A stretch of 29,962 bases of DNA from JANLTP01 sp031363055 (GCA_031363055.1 JANLTP010000155.1:1-29962); one strand, 5' to 3'; shown: positions 8,486-17,094, numbered from the stretch's first letter. Notes: generated by a model from the sequence alone, not told the origin. Program-made: numbers and translations.

Positions 8486-8516
8486 GTATTGCGCGGTCTG
8501 TTTGTATTGCGCAGTC
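8486..8516. repeat. Pair of 13-bp direct repeats upstream of argS
   Basis: GTATTGCGCGGTC (8486-8498) and GTATTGCGCAGTC (8504-8516) differ by one base and are 18 bp apart, nearly two helical turns. They lie in the 189-bp gap between the divergent argS and the small secreted-protein gene. They could be a regulator site or part of the argS promoter; nothing else in the gap is recognisable. Confidence 0.4.
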
Positions 8517-8630
8517 CTTTCTCGCCACACCGGCGCACCTTCCGTCAGCCGCACCTGACCATTCGACCCGGGTCCTTGGAGAAAGGTCAACGCGAGGACG
8601 ATGCTTGAGTCAAAGAAAAGGAAGCTCACC

Positions 8631-9026
8631 ATGCTCAGGAAACTTCAGTTATCGGTGTTCGCAATCGGCCTCGGGATGGTCGCCTCAGTGCAAGCAGAAT
8701 CCTTGAGCGCGGGTGATTGTGCAGAAGGCGGCGACTTCGTCAAGAACGCCGCGCTGTCGCGCGATAACGGCATTGCTGCCGAACGTTTCATCGCAACGCT
8801 GGAAGAAGATTTGAGTCGGGTTCGCGACATGCCGGCCGCCGCCCGCTGGTTTGCGTACTCGGACATTGAAGAACAACTGCTGCGCAAAGCAACCCTCGGC
8901 GTATTTATGCGGCCCAAAAACGCTGACATACATCGTGCCGAATTCGTGCGACTGTGCGATACGGTGCGCAACAGCGTCGCGTATCAAGACACCAAACGGC
9001 CGTCTTCAACCAGCGCGGGTCTTTGA
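8631..9026 (+). CDS. Small secreted protein of unknown function
   Basis: ATG 8631 is chosen because AAGGAA lies 8 bases upstream and because the product then begins with a classical Sec signal peptide, MLRKLQLSVFAIGLGMVASVQA, with cleavage after residue 22; an earlier TTG at 8601 would only add a charged tail. The protein has 131 residues, and the mature part of about 109 residues is mostly helical, charged and has two cysteines (in GDCAEGG and RLCDTV) that could form a disulfide. I do not recognise the family. It is divergent from argS, and its 3' end overlaps the convergent acyl-CoA synthetase gene by 21 bp. Confidence 0.65.
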   Translation: MLRKLQLSVFAIGLGMVASVQAESLSAGDCAEGGDFVKNAALSRDNGIAAERFIATLEEDLSRVRDMPAAARWFAYSDIEEQLLRKATLGVFMRPKNADIHRAEFVRLCDTVRNSVAYQDTKRPSSTSAGL

Positions 9027-10682
9027 CTCGATCGCCGCCGCCGACCCGATCCGGGCACGCAGCAAGTGCTTCTGGATTTTTCCGGTACTGGTCTTCGGTA
9101 ATTCTTCAAAACGCACGTCTCGCGGGCATTTGAAGCTGGCCAGATATTTGCGGCAATGCGCGATCAACTCCTCGCTGCTCACCGCGACCTCCGGGCGCAG
9201 CTCGATGAAAGCGAGCGGAGTTTCACCCCATTTCGCATCGGGCTTGGCGACCACTGCACAGGCCATGACGGCCGGATGTTTATAGAGCGCGTCCTCGACT
9301 TCGATCGACGAAATATTTTCGCCACCCGAAATAATAATATCCTTGGCGCGATCTTTGAGCTTGACATAGCCGTCGGCATGCAGCACGCCAAGATCACCGG
9401 TATGAAACCAACCACCAGCAAACGCCTCCTGAGTGGCGGGCTCATTTTTCAGATATCCCTTCATGACGATATTGCCGCGAAACACCACTTCACCCAGCGT
9501 TTCTGAATCACGCGGCACCTCAATCAGAGTCTGCGCATCGACCACCGTCAGCCCTTGCTGCACCTGATAGCGCACACCCTGACGGCCGTTCAATTCGGCG
9601 CGCGCACCGATCTCCAGCGACTCCCAACCGGCTTGCGGCAAACACACGGCCGCAGGACCATAGACTTCGGTCAATCCATAAACATGGGTGAGCTTGAAGC
9701 CGAGATTCTCCATACCTTCGATCATGGCTGCCGGAGGCGCGGCGCCGGCGACCATGCAACGCACTTCATGCTCAATGCCGAGCTTGAGGGCCGCCGGCGC
9801 CGCAACCAACATTGCATGAACAATCGGCGCGCCGCAGTAGTGACTGACCTTATGCTCGCGAATGGCATCGAAGATAGTCTTCGCATCGACTCTGCGCAAG
9901 CACACGTTGGTACCTGCCACCGCCGCCAGTGTCCAGGGAAAACACCAGCCGTTGCAATGAAACATCGGCAGGGTCCACAAATAAACCGGATGACGCGGCA
10001 AGTTCCAGGACAAGACATTGCCGGTGGCATTCAGATAAGCGCCCCGATGATGAACCACCACCCCTTTTGGATTGCCGGTAGTCCCCGAGGTGTAGTTCAA
10101 ACCGATTGCGTTCCACTCGTCTTGCGGCAACGAATACTCGAATTGAGCGTCGCCCTGCGATAACCACTGTTCGTATTCGATGTTGCCAATCCGCTCGCCT
10201 GGTCCGTCGTAGTTCGGGTCGTCGATGTCGACGACGAAGATCGGTGGTTGACCGGCGGCCTGACGAAGCGCCAGGGCGGCCTTCACCATCAATGAGAATT
10301 CGCGATCGACCAGCAATACCTTCGATTGTGAATGCTCGAGGATAAACGCGATGGTGGCTGCATCCAGACGCGTGTTGATGCTGTTCAAGACCGCGCCGGT
10401 CATCGGCACACCATAGTGCGCTTCGATCATCGGCGGCGTGTTCGGCAAAATCGCTGCGACCGTGTCACCCAGACCGATATCGATCTTCGCCAATACGCTG
10501 GCCAATTGGCGCGTGCGCGCATGAACCTGCGACCAACTCCTGCGCAAATCGCCATGGATCACGGCGCAATGATCCGGAAAGACATCGGCCACCCAACCGA
10601 TGAAGCTGATCGGTGATAGCGCAACATAGTTGGCAGGGTTCTTCGGTAACGCCTGATCGTATGGGTTCGGAAAAGTGGGCAT
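9006..10682 (-). CDS. AMP-forming acyl-CoA synthetase
   Basis: The enzyme activates a carboxylic acid to acyl-AMP and then to acyl-CoA. ATG 10682 has GAGGAG six bases upstream and gives 558 residues. ANL-superfamily motifs are complete: phosphate loop YTSGTTGNPKG (197-207), YGLTEVYGP, GWFHTGDLG, the hinge KLKDRAKDIIISGGENIS and the C-terminal catalytic lysine in PKTSTGKIQKHLLR. The overall pattern (for example LPMFHCNGWCFPW) resembles medium-chain or 3-methylthiopropionyl-type ligases often listed as acyl-CoA synthetase, but substrate cannot be read from sequence. It is monocistronic as far as can be seen, divergent from the gene at 10752 across 69 bp. Confidence 0.92.
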   Translation of the reverse strand: MPTFPNPYDQALPKNPANYVALSPISFIGWVADVFPDHCAVIHGDLRRSWSQVHARTRQLASVLAKIDIGLGDTVAAILPNTPPMIEAHYGVPMTGAVLNSINTRLDAATIAFILEHSQSKVLLVDREFSLMVKAALALRQAAGQPPIFVVDIDDPNYDGPGERIGNIEYEQWLSQGDAQFEYSLPQDEWNAIGLNYTSGTTGNPKGVVVHHRGAYLNATGNVLSWNLPRHPVYLWTLPMFHCNGWCFPWTLAAVAGTNVCLRRVDAKTIFDAIREHKVSHYCGAPIVHAMLVAAPAALKLGIEHEVRCMVAGAAPPAAMIEGMENLGFKLTHVYGLTEVYGPAAVCLPQAGWESLEIGARAELNGRQGVRYQVQQGLTVVDAQTLIEVPRDSETLGEVVFRGNIVMKGYLKNEPATQEAFAGGWFHTGDLGVLHADGYVKLKDRAKDIIISGGENISSIEVEDALYKHPAVMACAVVAKPDAKWGETPLAFIELRPEVAVSSEELIAHCRKYLASFKCPRDVRFEELPKTSTGKIQKHLLRARIGSAAAIESKTRAG

Positions 10683-10751
10683 GATGTCTCCTCGGCGCTG
10701 GTTCCAAGTTGAATGTATCATTTAACAATCACTCTGAACGTCAGGATATCG

Positions 10752-11963
10752 ATGAAGACTTCTGCGTTGGTCGGAATGTACCGTATCCTGGTGTCGAAAC
10801 GGCGCAATGATTGGGTCAGGGTGATGCTCATGACCGTGGTTGTTTTGTTGAGTTCGCCAGCGCCAACACACGCACAGTCAAACCCCTCGTCAGAGATCAA
10901 GTTCCGCCAGCATGCGATCATCGACGATCAACAGGGTGGCCTGGTCCTGGCCACGGTCATGGTGCCAGAGCAATGGAAGGTCACCAGTCGGGTTCGCTGG
11001 AACTATGCAGATTCCAGCTTTCCGGTTCGCACGATGGCCCGAATCGAGTCACCCGACGGCTCGGCATGGGTTGAGTTTTTCCCGGCTGAGGTGTTTTATT
11101 GGCTGGAGCCCGCCGTTGGCCAGAAGCTGGCCTATGGCGCTCGAAGCCTGGGCATGGTCCACGCCCCTGGAATCAATGTCTCGCAAGCCATGCAGCAGTT
11201 TGTGCTGTCACCTTATCGCGGCAAGATGCCGGGATTACAGGTGGTGGATTCACGCCAGATTGACGCCCGACGTTTGGCGAACGGCTTTAGTTTTCCGAAC
11301 GCAGAGTCCGGGCAGGCGATGGCGACCCGGCTGCGCTATACGCTGAACGGCCGACCCGCCGAGGAGAATATTTACGCCATACTGGGCGATGGTAATCGCA
11401 TCCAGGGGCCGCCTGGACCGCTGGGCGTGATCTACGAACGCCATCGGCCCCTCTGGCTGGTACATGCATTGGGCGCGACCGATAGCAATCTGAATGCGGT
11501 GCTGCCGCTTTTGACCTACATTGCCACCTCGATTCGCACCGATCCGATCTGGTTACAACAACAAGCCAAGGTGCAGGCGTACCTGGTTGCTGAATTCGAT
11601 CGAATCATGGCCCAGGGCTACGCCAGGATTGCCGCTGCCGGCGAGCTGTCGCGCCGAATCAGCGCCAATAATGACGCCATGCTGTCCAACATGCAGACCA
11701 GGCGAGCGGCTGAGAATCAGCGCGATGCTGCGCGTCGTGCGGCTGGTTCGGGCGACGGCAGGAACACTGGCTTTAGCGACTATATCCGTGGCATCGAACG
11801 GGTCAACAATCCGTATGGCGGCGAGAGTGAAGTTTCGTCACAGAAAGGTTATCACTGGACCGATGGCAACGGCAACTATCGCGGCTCCAACGATCCGAGT
11901 TTTAATCCGAACGTCGGTGCCGGCGGCGGGCCGACCTGGCGACGCATGGAGTCAGTGCGTTGA
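10752..11963 (+). CDS. Secreted protein of unknown function with C-terminal NYRGSNDPSFNPN motif
   Basis: ATG 10752 has AGGA five bases upstream. The 403-residue product begins with an unusually long basic region before the hydrophobic core VMLMTVVVLLSSPAPTHAQ, so cleavage is expected near residue 42; ATG 10824 would give a short standard signal peptide and is a possible alternative. The mature protein has a beta-rich middle (QHAIIDDQQGGLVLATVMVPEQWKV onward), a helical stretch with QTRRAAENQRDAARRAA, and a polar C-terminus with GYHWTDGNGNYRGSNDPSFNPN, a tail type I have an impression of in other uncharacterised exported proteins. No catalytic motif was found. It diverges from the acyl-CoA synthetase. 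Confidence 0.7.
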   Translation: MKTSALVGMYRILVSKRRNDWVRVMLMTVVVLLSSPAPTHAQSNPSSEIKFRQHAIIDDQQGGLVLATVMVPEQWKVTSRVRWNYADSSFPVRTMARIESPDGSAWVEFFPAEVFYWLEPAVGQKLAYGARSLGMVHAPGINVSQAMQQFVLSPYRGKMPGLQVVDSRQIDARRLANGFSFPNAESGQAMATRLRYTLNGRPAEENIYAILGDGNRIQGPPGPLGVIYERHRPLWLVHALGATDSNLNAVLPLLTYIATSIRTDPIWLQQQAKVQAYLVAEFDRIMAQGYARIAAAGELSRRISANNDAMLSNMQTRRAAENQRDAARRAAGSGDGRNTGFSDYIRGIERVNNPYGGESEVSSQKGYHWTDGNGNYRGSNDPSFNPNVGAGGGPTWRRMESVR

Positions 11964-12013
11964 ACAAGCGTGGTGTCGCACGCTGATTGATGTAGCCCAG
12001 CACCCGATCAAGC

Positions 12014-12949
12014 TTACTGAGCGCGATTCGAGTAGAGCGCTTCAAACCCGATTCGCCATGAAGGAAAGTGCGGTTGCCAATTGAAGGCGCGCTTGGCTTT
12101 CGCATTAGACGCGCCGCGCTGTTCATTCAGGTAGTAGACCCGCATGTCGCCCAGCGTCTGTCGCGCCAACGCCTCGTCGATGTGTCCGGGTGCGGGTGCA
12201 TCGAGCAGCTTTGCCGCAAATGGCAGCCATTCGCTCAAACGTGCGGGTGAGTCGTCGACGATGTTGTAAATTCCGCTGCTTTCCTGCGCCAGAACCTTGA
12301 GCGTTGCCTCGGCCGCGTCAACCAGATTGATGAACGAATAGGTCCCGGCACCAGCGCCTATGATCGGCATTGCGCCCTTGCGAATAGTTGTGGGAATGGA
12401 CCCCTCCGGGTCGTAGCTGGTTCCGGGGCCGTAAAACCAACCGTAGCGCAGGACCGTACCGGACATTGCCTTCGCATTCAGCGTCTGACGCTCAAGTGAT
12501 GCGACGGCTTGTGCCAGCGGTTGCAGCCCGGCGGGTGCATCGAGATAGAGCGGCGTTTCTTCGTCAGTCAGTCCACTTCCGCCCGGCGAACACACGAACG
12601 AAATGCTCTGTGCAATGAATCGCCGCGCTCCGGCGGCTCGTGCCGCAGAAACGAGGTTGCGCGTTCCTTCCACGCGCACTCGAATCGTTTCAGCATAGGG
12701 GTCGCCGTCCCTGGTTCCGAAGGCGGTGAGTTGGTGAATGACAATTTCCGCGCCGGACTGCGCAACCAGTCGCGACAGACCGCTTTGGTCGTAGACGTCG
12801 CCAATCACCGGTAGAGCGCCCATCTGGGCGAGTTGCGCGGCGCGCTCCGGGGACCGGGCAAGCGCTACAACTCGGTGTCCCGCACCAACCAGCAACGGCA
12901 CCAACAGGCGACCGATCGCACCGGTACCGCCAGCGATAAACAGGTTCAT
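12014..12949 (-). CDS. NAD(P)-dependent epimerase/dehydratase-like SDR
   Basis: ATG 12949 begins an extended-SDR Rossmann fold: MNLFIAGGTGAIGRLLVPLLVGAGHRVVALAR with the GGTGAIG nucleotide motif at 7-13. Later segments such as GTRNLVSAARAAGARRFIAQSISFV, LRYGWFYGPGTSYDP and FINLVDAAEATL are typical of atypical/extended SDRs of this type; 311 residues is a usual length. A clear active-site YxxxK is not evident, so catalysis is unproven and substrate unknown. It starts 7 bp after the YdeI-family gene and is likely co-transcribed with it. Confidence 0.85.
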   Translation of the reverse strand: MNLFIAGGTGAIGRLLVPLLVGAGHRVVALARSPERAAQLAQMGALPVIGDVYDQSGLSRLVAQSGAEIVIHQLTAFGTRDGDPYAETIRVRVEGTRNLVSAARAAGARRFIAQSISFVCSPGGSGLTDEETPLYLDAPAGLQPLAQAVASLERQTLNAKAMSGTVLRYGWFYGPGTSYDPEGSIPTTIRKGAMPIIGAGAGTYSFINLVDAAEATLKVLAQESSGIYNIVDDSPARLSEWLPFAAKLLDAPAPGHIDEALARQTLGDMRVYYLNEQRGASNAKAKRAFNWQPHFPSWRIGFEALYSNRAQ

Positions 12950-12956
12950 TGGCGTC

Positions 12957-13568
12957 TCAATTCCGCGACTTGGCAGCAACAATCGTTTCACCCCTCGCCA
13001 GCATAGCTACCAGCATAGCGACTTTTTTGGCACGTCCCGCAGTCGTCTTCATGTTGTTGGTGCGATAGCCCAGCGCAAAGAGATTCATTCTTCCAAGTGT
13101 TCGGAACGTCTTCAGCGCTCGCGGATTGGCTGCAATGGCGTCCCGCAGATCATCGGGAATCGTCTCTTGCGATGCGTTGCGGATCGGCGCATAAGCCGCC
13201 TCCCATCGGCCGTCAGCCTTGGCCGCGTCGACATGGAATTGCCCGTGCGGTGTCATGCGCTCACTCGCGATCAGACGGGCGATATGGTCCCGATTGATCT
13301 GACTCCAGACGCTCCTGGCCTTGCGCTGCGTGAATCGCTGCAAGAACGACTGTTCGTCGAATGACTTTCGAATGCCGTCGATCCAGCCCCAGCATAGCGC
13401 GACATCCAGCGCTTGCGCATAGGTGACCGTTGCCAGGCCCGAGTCCTTTTTGTGAATCTTGAGCCAGAGCTCATTGGCCTTGTCATGGTTCGCGGCCAGC
13501 CAGCGCCCAAAGGCGGCCTCGGAGCGAAAACTTTTGATGCGCTCGGGGTTAGGGACGATTGTTGCCAT
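12957..13568 (-). CDS. YdeI/OmpD-associated family protein
   Basis: This 203-residue protein carries the family's hallmarks: an N-terminal FGRWLAANHDKANELWLKIHKKDSG segment, then TYAQALDVALCWGWIDG and RFTQRKARSVWSQINRDHIARL. The family is widely found and named after E. coli YdeI; a role in bacteriocin or peptide stress has been suggested for some members, but the molecular function is not known. The C-terminal part has a helical segment with KTFRTLGRMNLFALGYR. ATG 13568 is the natural start. It is followed after 7 bp by the SDR at 12949. Confidence 0.85.
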   Translation of the reverse strand: MATIVPNPERIKSFRSEAAFGRWLAANHDKANELWLKIHKKDSGLATVTYAQALDVALCWGWIDGIRKSFDEQSFLQRFTQRKARSVWSQINRDHIARLIASERMTPHGQFHVDAAKADGRWEAAYAPIRNASQETIPDDLRDAIAANPRALKTFRTLGRMNLFALGYRTNNMKTTAGRAKKVAMLVAMLARGETIVAAKSRN

Positions 13569-13612
13569 TCAACTAATGCGAGGATGGTGGCGGCACGTCA
13601 TAGCGGCAACAC

Positions 13613-13676
13613 ATCAAGTTGGTCGCATATCTGGTCTGCTACAAATCAAGTAGGCTGCACATCAAGTAGGCTGCAC
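13613..13676. repeat. 16-bp tandem duplication spanning the VOC gene stop, with a degenerate third copy
   Basis: ATCAAGTAGGCTGCAC occurs perfectly at 13645-13660 and 13661-13676, head to tail. The second copy contains the last codons and stop of the VOC gene (TGA at 13664-13662), so the duplicated copy is a ghost of the gene end in the 3' untranslated region. A diverged copy sits at 13613-13628. Nothing else is recognised in 13569-13661. Confidence 0.8.
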
Positions 13677-14066
13677 ATACGCGGGATCCATAAAAAAGAT
13701 CTCCCAATGATGGCCATCAAGATCAAGAAAGCTGCGCAGTCTCATGAAGCCGTAATTCTGCGGCGGCTTGGCTTGTTGGCCGCCGGCTTGGATCGCGGCG
13801 TCAGCGATTCGGTCAACCTCGTCCTTGCTGTCGACGCCAAGCGCAATCAGGGCTTCCACGGTTGAGTGATCAGCAATCTTGCGGTCGGTAAACTCGGCAA
13901 ACTTCTTGTGCGTCAGCAACATCGCGAAAATATGGTCGGAGATGACGAGGCTCGCCGCTGTTTCGTCGGTGAACTGGGCATTGAAGGTCCAGCCGAGCGC
14001 CTTGAAGAACGCCATCGATCGAGCGAGATCGCTGACCGGAAGGTTAACGAATATTTTGGTGCTCAT
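13662..14066 (-). CDS. VOC family (glyoxalase/bleomycin-resistance-like) protein
   Basis: ATG 14066 is preceded by AAAGGAG with 7-base spacing and gives 134 residues. The N-terminal KIFVNLPVSDLARSMAFFKALGWTFNAQFTDE and the C-terminal GFMRLRSFLDLDGHHWEIFFMDP are the two halves of a paired beta-alpha-beta-beta-beta VOC fold, with the final Glu of HHWEIFF in the usual metal-ligand place. Members include glyoxalases, dioxygenases and drug-binding proteins; small DUF-like VOC proteins such as this are mostly uncharacterised. It lies between the TctC receptor and the YdeI gene on the same strand. Confidence 0.88.
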   Translation of the reverse strand: MSTKIFVNLPVSDLARSMAFFKALGWTFNAQFTDETAASLVISDHIFAMLLTHKKFAEFTDRKIADHSTVEALIALGVDSKDEVDRIADAAIQAGGQQAKPPQNYGFMRLRSFLDLDGHHWEIFFMDPAYVQPT

Positions 14067-14111
14067 CCTTACTCCTTTGATCCTGTCGCGCCACTGCCGC
14101 ATTCGAGGTCA

Positions 14112-14156
14112 GCGCCTCATTCGAGAATTATTCGCGCCTCATTTGAGTCTCATTCG
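14112..14156. repeat. Imperfect direct repeats just after the TctC stop
   Basis: GCGCCTCATTCGAG (14112-14125) and GCGCCTCATTTGAG (14134-14147) are 22 bp apart and differ by one base; a further partial copy, CTCATTCG, runs across the stop of the receptor gene (TGA at 14152-14150). On the coding strand this is a run of AATGAGGCGC-like units in the 3' untranslated region. Confidence 0.65.
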
Positions 14157-15136
14157 CGCTTCATACCGGCCTCATTGGCCAGCCGCGCATTACGTTCAAA
14201 CTCCGCATTGACGAACTTCGTGAATGCCGCACTATCCATGTAATTGAAGGGGGTCTGCAAGCTGACCAGTAATTTGCGATAACTCTCGGATGAAGTGCCC
14301 TGCTTGCAGGCCGTCTCAAGCGCGTTCAGTATCGCCGGCGGCGTACCCTTGGGGACCAGCAGCCCACCCCAGACATCGAAATTCAACGCCGGCGCGCCCT
14401 GCTCGGCCAAGGTCGTCAAATCCGGGTATTCCTTCAGACGTTCATTGGCCATGAGGCCCAGGGATCGGATCGATCCCGCATGCGAGGCGAGTACCGCCGT
14501 ATGGCTGACAAACATCATGACATGGCCGCCCAACAGGCTCACCAGATTATCGGCGTCGCCCTTGTGCGGTACATGAGTGACTTCCAGACCCGCCGCCTTG
14601 GCGAGCGCCACGACGGCAAGGTGCGGAATGGTTCCGACACCGGAGGAGCCATAAACGAGCTTGCCCGGATTCTGCTTGGCCCAGGCGATCATTTCGGTGG
14701 TGTTCTTGAACGGTGAATCGTTGCGCACGATCACCGCCTGCGGATTCGAGTAAACCATGCAAAGAGGCTCGAAGCTGTCGACCGAGTATGGCAGTTTCAA
14801 CAGATGCGGCTGCACGGTTAACGGGCCAGTCGGAATCAGCCCGATGGTGTAGCCGTCCTTGGGTGAGCCGGCAAGCTTGGTCGTGCCAATGGTTCCAGAA
14901 GCACCACCAATATTCTGCACAACCACCTGCTGGCCGAGCAGCTTGCTCATTTCAGCCGCCAGTCCGCGACCGAAGGCATCGGTTCCGCCGCCGGCGGCAA
15001 ACGGGATGACCAGTGTGATCGGGCGCTCGGGGTAGCCGGCGGCCCTGACCGAAGACGTCGGTGCAGACATCACGGCCAGCGCGAACATCATCAACAGAAC
15101 AAAGTTGGAATGTAGTAGACGTCGCAGGTTGATCAT
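14150..15136 (-). CDS. Tripartite tricarboxylate transporter substrate-binding protein (Bug/TctC family)
   Basis: The 328-residue protein has a Sec signal peptide (hydrophobic NFVLLMMFALAVMSAP, cleavage near SVRA) and the Bug-family opening GYPERPITLVIPFAAGGGTDAFGR, followed by VQNIGGASGTIGTTKLAGSPKDGYTIG. Bug receptors are periplasmic and bind small carboxylates or related solutes. They often occur without the TctA/TctB membrane subunits, as here, where none is found nearby. It starts 9 bp after the end of the phyH coding region, so it is likely expressed with it and may bind the dioxygenase substrate; that is inference. Confidence 0.93.
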   Translation of the reverse strand: MINLRRLLHSNFVLLMMFALAVMSAPTSSVRAAGYPERPITLVIPFAAGGGTDAFGRGLAAEMSKLLGQQVVVQNIGGASGTIGTTKLAGSPKDGYTIGLIPTGPLTVQPHLLKLPYSVDSFEPLCMVYSNPQAVIVRNDSPFKNTTEMIAWAKQNPGKLVYGSSGVGTIPHLAVVALAKAAGLEVTHVPHKGDADNLVSLLGGHVMMFVSHTAVLASHAGSIRSLGLMANERLKEYPDLTTLAEQGAPALNFDVWGGLLVPKGTPPAILNALETACKQGTSSESYRKLLVSLQTPFNYMDSAAFTKFVNAEFERNARLANEAGMKRE

Positions 15137-15145
15137 GACGTGCTG

Positions 15146-16101
15146 TCAAGCTAGCGGAAGCGAATCCAGCGTCAGCACCTTACGCTGGCGCCTGCCCGTC
15201 AGGATATCCATGATGCGTGCGTCGTTGCCCTTGACGCAGCCGGCGTAGTGGCCGTTTTGGTCATGAAACAAGCGGCGATGATCTTCATCCGACCCCCAGA
15301 CGGCGCCATCTTGCGCGAAATGAAATTGCAGCGCCCGGCGCCGATGAGTCGAGCGATTAAAGGCGCTGAAGTGATGCAACAAGCCATTAAAAGTGACAGT
15401 GTCGCCGGCGTTCATCGGTAGCGGTACAGCCGCGTCCGGCCGCGAGTCTTCGGCACGAATATGACAATCGGCCAGAGTCTCGTGTACATGCGGTGTCGGA
15501 CCCCAAGGATGCGAACCGGGAATCATTTGCAGACAACCATTTTCCAGGGTTGCCGGGTCCAGTGCAGTCCAGGTTCCAATGCACAGCGAGGGATCTTTGA
15601 GCAGAAAACATGAGGCATCCTGATGCAGCGCTTTCGGCGCACCGATTTCGGGCGGCTTGACCAGCGCCATTTCCTGGAATAGCGTTCGACCTTCTCCGAC
15701 CAGTTGATCCAGGGCCAAATGCAATCGCGGCGACATGGCGGCGCGCAACAGCACGTCCGAATCCGAGCAAAATGAATCAAATCGCCGTACCTTCAGTTCC
15801 GCGTCTTCTGCGCTGATGCCGGCGACATCTTGACCCGCCTCGAAATAGATATTGGTCGTGGTCTTGGCGATTCGACCCTGGGCGAGGTCGGACACGCCGC
15901 ATTGCAGAGCTCGACCATCTGCGCCGAAAGTACACCGTTTACAACAACAAAGCCGTCGCGGCGATACTGGCGGATCTGCTCAGCATCGAGTACTTTTTCG
16001 GTGGCAGCGTCGGTGGCCTGCTTGGCCTCCTGCCTGGCTTCCGGTTTAACTTCCGATTTAGCTAACGGTTGGGCCATCGGTTCAGTCACCCTTGAAGTCA
16101 T
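15146..16101 (-). pseudogene. Phytanoyl-CoA dioxygenase (PhyH) family gene split by a frameshift
   Basis: Two adjoining frames make one protein. The first, from ATG 16101 (or GTG 16113), reads LDAEQIRQYRRDGFVVVNGVLSAQMVELCNAA, the usual PhyH N-terminus, and then turns to nonsense. The second, open from GTG 15895 to 15146, continues VSDLAQGRIAKTTTNIYFEAG and holds the Fe(II)/2-oxoglutarate centre: ALHQDASCF (HxD) and LLHHFSAFNRSTHRRR (distal His and Arg). The shift is near 15893-15900 in GCGGCGTGTCC; restoring one G would rejoin the frames at about 318 residues. The catalytic core is intact. It may be a recent lesion or an assembly error. Reinitiation at GTG 15895 could still make a shortened product. 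Confidence 0.8.
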
Positions 16102-16207
16102 ATTGGCAGTCACTTTCGTAGGCTCGCGTTAGCTCCGCTAAAGTAGCGAATTCTCTAGTATTTTCCTCAGTCTACGCGCAATTGCCAGTCTGCTGTTTTA
16201 GTCATTG

Positions 16208-16229
16208 AGACTGCGCTCAGACTGCGCTC
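16208..16229. repeat. 11-bp tandem duplication at the NmrA-type gene stop
   Basis: AGACTGCGCTC occurs twice head to tail (16208-16218, 16219-16229). On the coding strand the unit reads GAGCGCAGTCT and abuts the stop TGA (16230-16228), so a copy of the stop region is repeated downstream. The remaining gap up to the phyH start (16102-16207) shows nothing recognisable. Confidence 0.7.
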
Positions 16230-17094
16230 AGGCCTCCCGAAACGCTGCGACATGGTCGGCTGCAAAACGCTCTAAGCTGCGCGGCGGTCTGCCCAAAAGT
16301 TGCTGTACGTGGGCCACGACATCGGCTTGGGCGTTTCTCGAAATCGCCTGCAGCAGATCGATGACCTCCATCGCCAGCCAACGCGGCATACCTGATGCCT
16401 TCGGCAATACGATTCGAGCAATCCATGCGGGTGGAGCAACATAACCGACTGCTTTGCCGCGCGCCGAACCGATGATCTGTCCGGCCTGCGCAAACGTCAG
16501 GGCCTGCGGTCCGGTCAGCGTCCAGGTCTGATTACCCAGTTGCGGTGCCTGAACGACCTTGACCAGACATTCGGCGACATCGAGCGCGTTGACAAAGGCG
16601 ACCGCGCCCTTGCCGGCCGGCAAAATGATCTTGTTACCCTTGCGAATAGTGTCCGCAAACATCAGAAACGACTGCTGGAAAAATACCGGACGAATAAACG
16701 TCCACTCCAAACCACTGGCGCGAATCGCCTGTTCGACCACAATGTGTTTGCGCCCAAAGCTGGCCGGCGGCGTCAGACCGGCACTTTGAGCGGACAGCTT
16801 CACGATGCCTTGCACGCCGGCCTTTTTCGCAGCGTTCACGAGATTGATCTCAAGCCTGTCCTGGTGTGGGTCGTCGCCGGAAATCAGGATCATGCGCGTT
16901 ATTCCCTGCATGGCTTTAGCCATCGGCTCGGGTTCTTCGAATACGCCCGCTACCACTTCGCTGGCCCCCAGCGCTCGCGCAGCGTCGGGCCGACGCGCTA
17001 ACGCACGCCAGGCGAGCTGCTGCTCGTTCAAGGACGCAGCGACCATCTGACCCAGTCGGCCGGTAGCTCCGGTAAGCAGAATGCGGGCGGTCAT
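16228..17094 (-). CDS. NmrA-type NAD(P)-binding protein (atypical SDR)
   Basis: The 288-residue protein starts TARILLTGATGRLGQMVAASL, with the TGATGRLG Rossmann loop at 8-15, and continues with GVQGIVKLSAQSAG, a region typical of NmrA-like/atypical SDRs, and WTFIRPVFFQQSFL. These proteins reduce quinones or act as redox sensors; the active residues differ from classical SDRs, and substrate is not predictable. ATG 17094 overlaps the amidase stop as ATGA, so translation is coupled to the preceding gene and depends on ribosomes finishing the amidase frame. That is relevant because the amidase carries an early TAA. Confidence 0.85.
   Translation of the reverse strand: MTARILLTGATGRLGQMVAASLNEQQLAWRALARRPDAARALGASEVVAGVFEEPEPMAKAMQGITRMILISGDDPHQDRLEINLVNAAKKAGVQGIVKLSAQSAGLTPPASFGRKHIVVEQAIRASGLEWTFIRPVFFQQSFLMFADTIRKGNKIILPAGKGAVAFVNALDVAECLVKVVQAPQLGNQTWTLTGPQALTFAQAGQIIGSARGKAVGYVAPPAWIARIVLPKASGMPRWLAMEVIDLLQAISRNAQADVVAHVQQLLGRPPRSLERFAADHVAAFREA

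Noticed and set aside
13613..14156. CRISPR-like array
   Set aside because: Only two or three short units, no regular spacers and no cas genes.
15880..15905. Programmed ribosomal frameshift in phyH
   Set aside because: No slippery heptamer such as X XXY YYZ and no evident stimulating structure at the junction; a mutation or assembly error is simpler.
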